Shown here in pieces: positions 62,515-64,000 of a DNA stretch of 64,000 nucleotides. The notes beneath the pieces were generated by a model, which saw only the letters and a program-made list of their open reading frames with translations, was not told the DNA's origin and did not search any database. Source of the stretch: Steinernema hermaphroditum (Eukaryota; Nematoda; Chromadorea; Rhabditida; Steinernematidae); the NCBI GenBank assembly GCA_030435675.1, contig CM059625.1:4278001-4342000 (forward strand), read 5' to 3'. How positions within the stretch are numbered: position 1 is the first letter of the stretch; every line of letters starts with the position of its first letter. The position numbers and the translations under genes were made by a program.

Positions 62515-64000
62515 TGTTGACAACGGCTGTCCGGTTGTGATTACCTGAATGAAGAAGTGATCATTGAGGGAAGGCACCTGCCCGCGCACGTCCCACGGGC
62601 ACCGAATGAGGGGGCCGGCGAGCAAATGAGCGACTAATTGCGTGTTCAGCGCGATATGCGGCTGCGTTTTCGAGAAGCAGCTCGGCCGTCACAGGCCTTC
62701 CTTCCGTCGTTGCCTAGTAACCCGCTGAGCGGGAGAACGGAACTTCAGAGCGCGTGGTAGGTGAAGGTACACTCTAGGCGCGCGGACTGGGTAATGAGGA
62801 ACGAGGCGCCGCTGGCGTGGGACACGAGGTGTCCGAACAATTGCCGCGCCCCCCAGCGGCACGCGACCCGCGGCCCTAATTTGAGAAAAGCGAGAACGCC
62901 AACGGCGACGCTGTGTCAACACGCAACCGACGGGACACGGAGCCGAGTGAAAAAGTTGATATTCAATTGGGACCTACAAAATTGCGGCTGTTCAGAAGCC
63001 AGACGAATGCTCGCCTGTGGAAGCAGGCGTACAGAATGCCGCGCCGCTCGCCTATGGGGTTGGTCCGACGAGTGAGCGCACGCCCTTTCAGATTCACACT
63101 CAGCCTAACGCGGCTAGATTGAAAAAAGCGTCCGCTAATCGGCTAAGGCGTGCGGAGAGAACTGCCGTCGTTGGGAAGAGCCAGGCAGGCCATTACATAA
63201 ACGCTAGCAATATTTAAGGGATTAGGGTGCAGCTCACTGGAGGTCAGCTTCATGCGCGCTGCGAGAGGACATAATTAGCTTGAAAAGAGTATGAGCGCAC
63301 TGGAGCACATGCTTCCAACTGAAATTAATGAGCTCTTCCATCTCTCTCTCTAATTACTGACCGTAGGGCCAGCGAACCATGATATTCAAAACACAGGTAG
63401 TAAAGCCATTGCCGCTAGAAAAGGATATCGCGGAGGCGCGCTGAATTGAAACGTTTCATTAAAATGCGTGCGGCCCACATGCGTGCGAGTAGAAAGTGGC
63501 GTCACCGACTGGCCATTACGCCGATGGGGAGTCTAAGGATATCCGGATTTGGCAGGATTTCATGAAATTTTAACGTCTTACGCAGAGTGACTTCTCAGCA
63601 AGTAAAATTATGAAAGTGAATCTGGCAGAGGAGGGGAAATATGAGACAAACACTTGCGGCAGAGGAAAAAGAGGGACAGACATGGGGCAGATGATGGTTA
63701 AGGAAGACACAAACATCAAAATGGGCACAAACATCAAATGGGCTTGGAATGAAAACATAAGCAATGGTGACGATGGTGACTCGAAAAGTGTGCATTGTCT
63801 ATTGTCAGCTCGGACTCTCCTCGATCACACAAGGCAATCTATGGGAACATGTGGTCTCAGATTTATGAAAGACAATGTTGATTGTCTATGCGATTATTTG
63901 TTGTTCGAGGCATCACTTACCATGTGCCACCTTAGCCTAGGTATCTTGAACTTTCGTAATCATGGTCAGGGCACACCAGCGAAACCTGCATCACAAAGCT
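62515..64000. other. Intergenic region to window end
   Basis: Upstream of the acidic-protein gene. GC-rich to about 63.2 kb, then AT-richer; no supported gene, RNA or repeat. Confidence 0.5.

Noticed and set aside
1..64000. tRNA, rRNA, snRNA or spliced-leader RNA genes
   Set aside because: No cloverleaf-like A/B box pairs, rRNA-like conserved blocks or SL sequence were recognised by eye; a covariance-model scan would be needed to exclude them.

Overview
The window is nuclear DNA of a nematode, most likely a clade V (rhabditid/strongylid-type) worm. The signs are many short introns (about 43-60 nt) mixed with kilobase introns, TTTCAG-type acceptors, start codons lying 5-45 nt downstream of an unpaired acceptor (the pattern of spliced-leader trans-splicing), AATAAA signals, and nematode-type gene content. 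All gene models below were spliced by hand from reading frame, GT(or GC)..AG borders and phase. Recognised families were identified by memory of the families; no search was run.

Layout, left to right. 265-3013 (+): 3' part of a subfamily D ABC transporter (pmp-5/ABCD4 type). 4150-5049 (-): ELO fatty-acid elongase. 6792-8160 (+): secreted glycine-rich protein of unknown function. 8679-12217 (+): secreted three-PAN-domain protein. 13362-19224 (+): SLC33A1/AT-1 acetyl-CoA transporter with two candidate 5' ends and, inside one intron on the other strand, a small secreted dynein-light-chain-like gene (16847-17324). 19861-24116 (-): GMP synthase homologue whose synthetase active-site motifs are altered. 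24616-30108 (-): serine palmitoyltransferase subunit 1 (sptl-1) that carries a complete trehalase gene (26677-28824, +) inside one intron. 32674-35035 (-): small secreted protein, with a cytochrome P450 relic in its intron. 36215-38218 (-): four-pass membrane protein. 40254-41632 (-): sarcosine/pipecolate oxidase. 44400-45180 (-): globin. 45.2-53 kb: gene-poor stretch with decayed, related sequence copies. 52988-54061 (-): intronless F-box-like ORF. 56616-57272 (+): ER cyclophilin. 60265-62514 (-): acidic protein of unknown function.

Functional threads: lipid and acyl metabolism (ABCD transporter, elongase, SPT1, AT-1), peroxisomal-type oxidation (PIPOX-like), secretory-pathway folding (cyclophilin, AT-1), sugar metabolism (trehalase) and nucleotide synthesis (GMPS). 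The pairing of sptl-1 with a trehalase recalls C. elegans, where from memory sptl-1 and tre-5 are both named from cosmid C23H3, so this may be an ancient nested pair. No prokaryote-style operon, CRISPR array, rRNA or tRNA was found. The strongest items for follow-up are the degenerate GMPS active site, the nested trehalase, two GC-AG introns sharing the same donor, an elongase relic inside the ABC transporter intron, and an unexplained inverted pair of coding-like relics near 49.7/50.0 kb.
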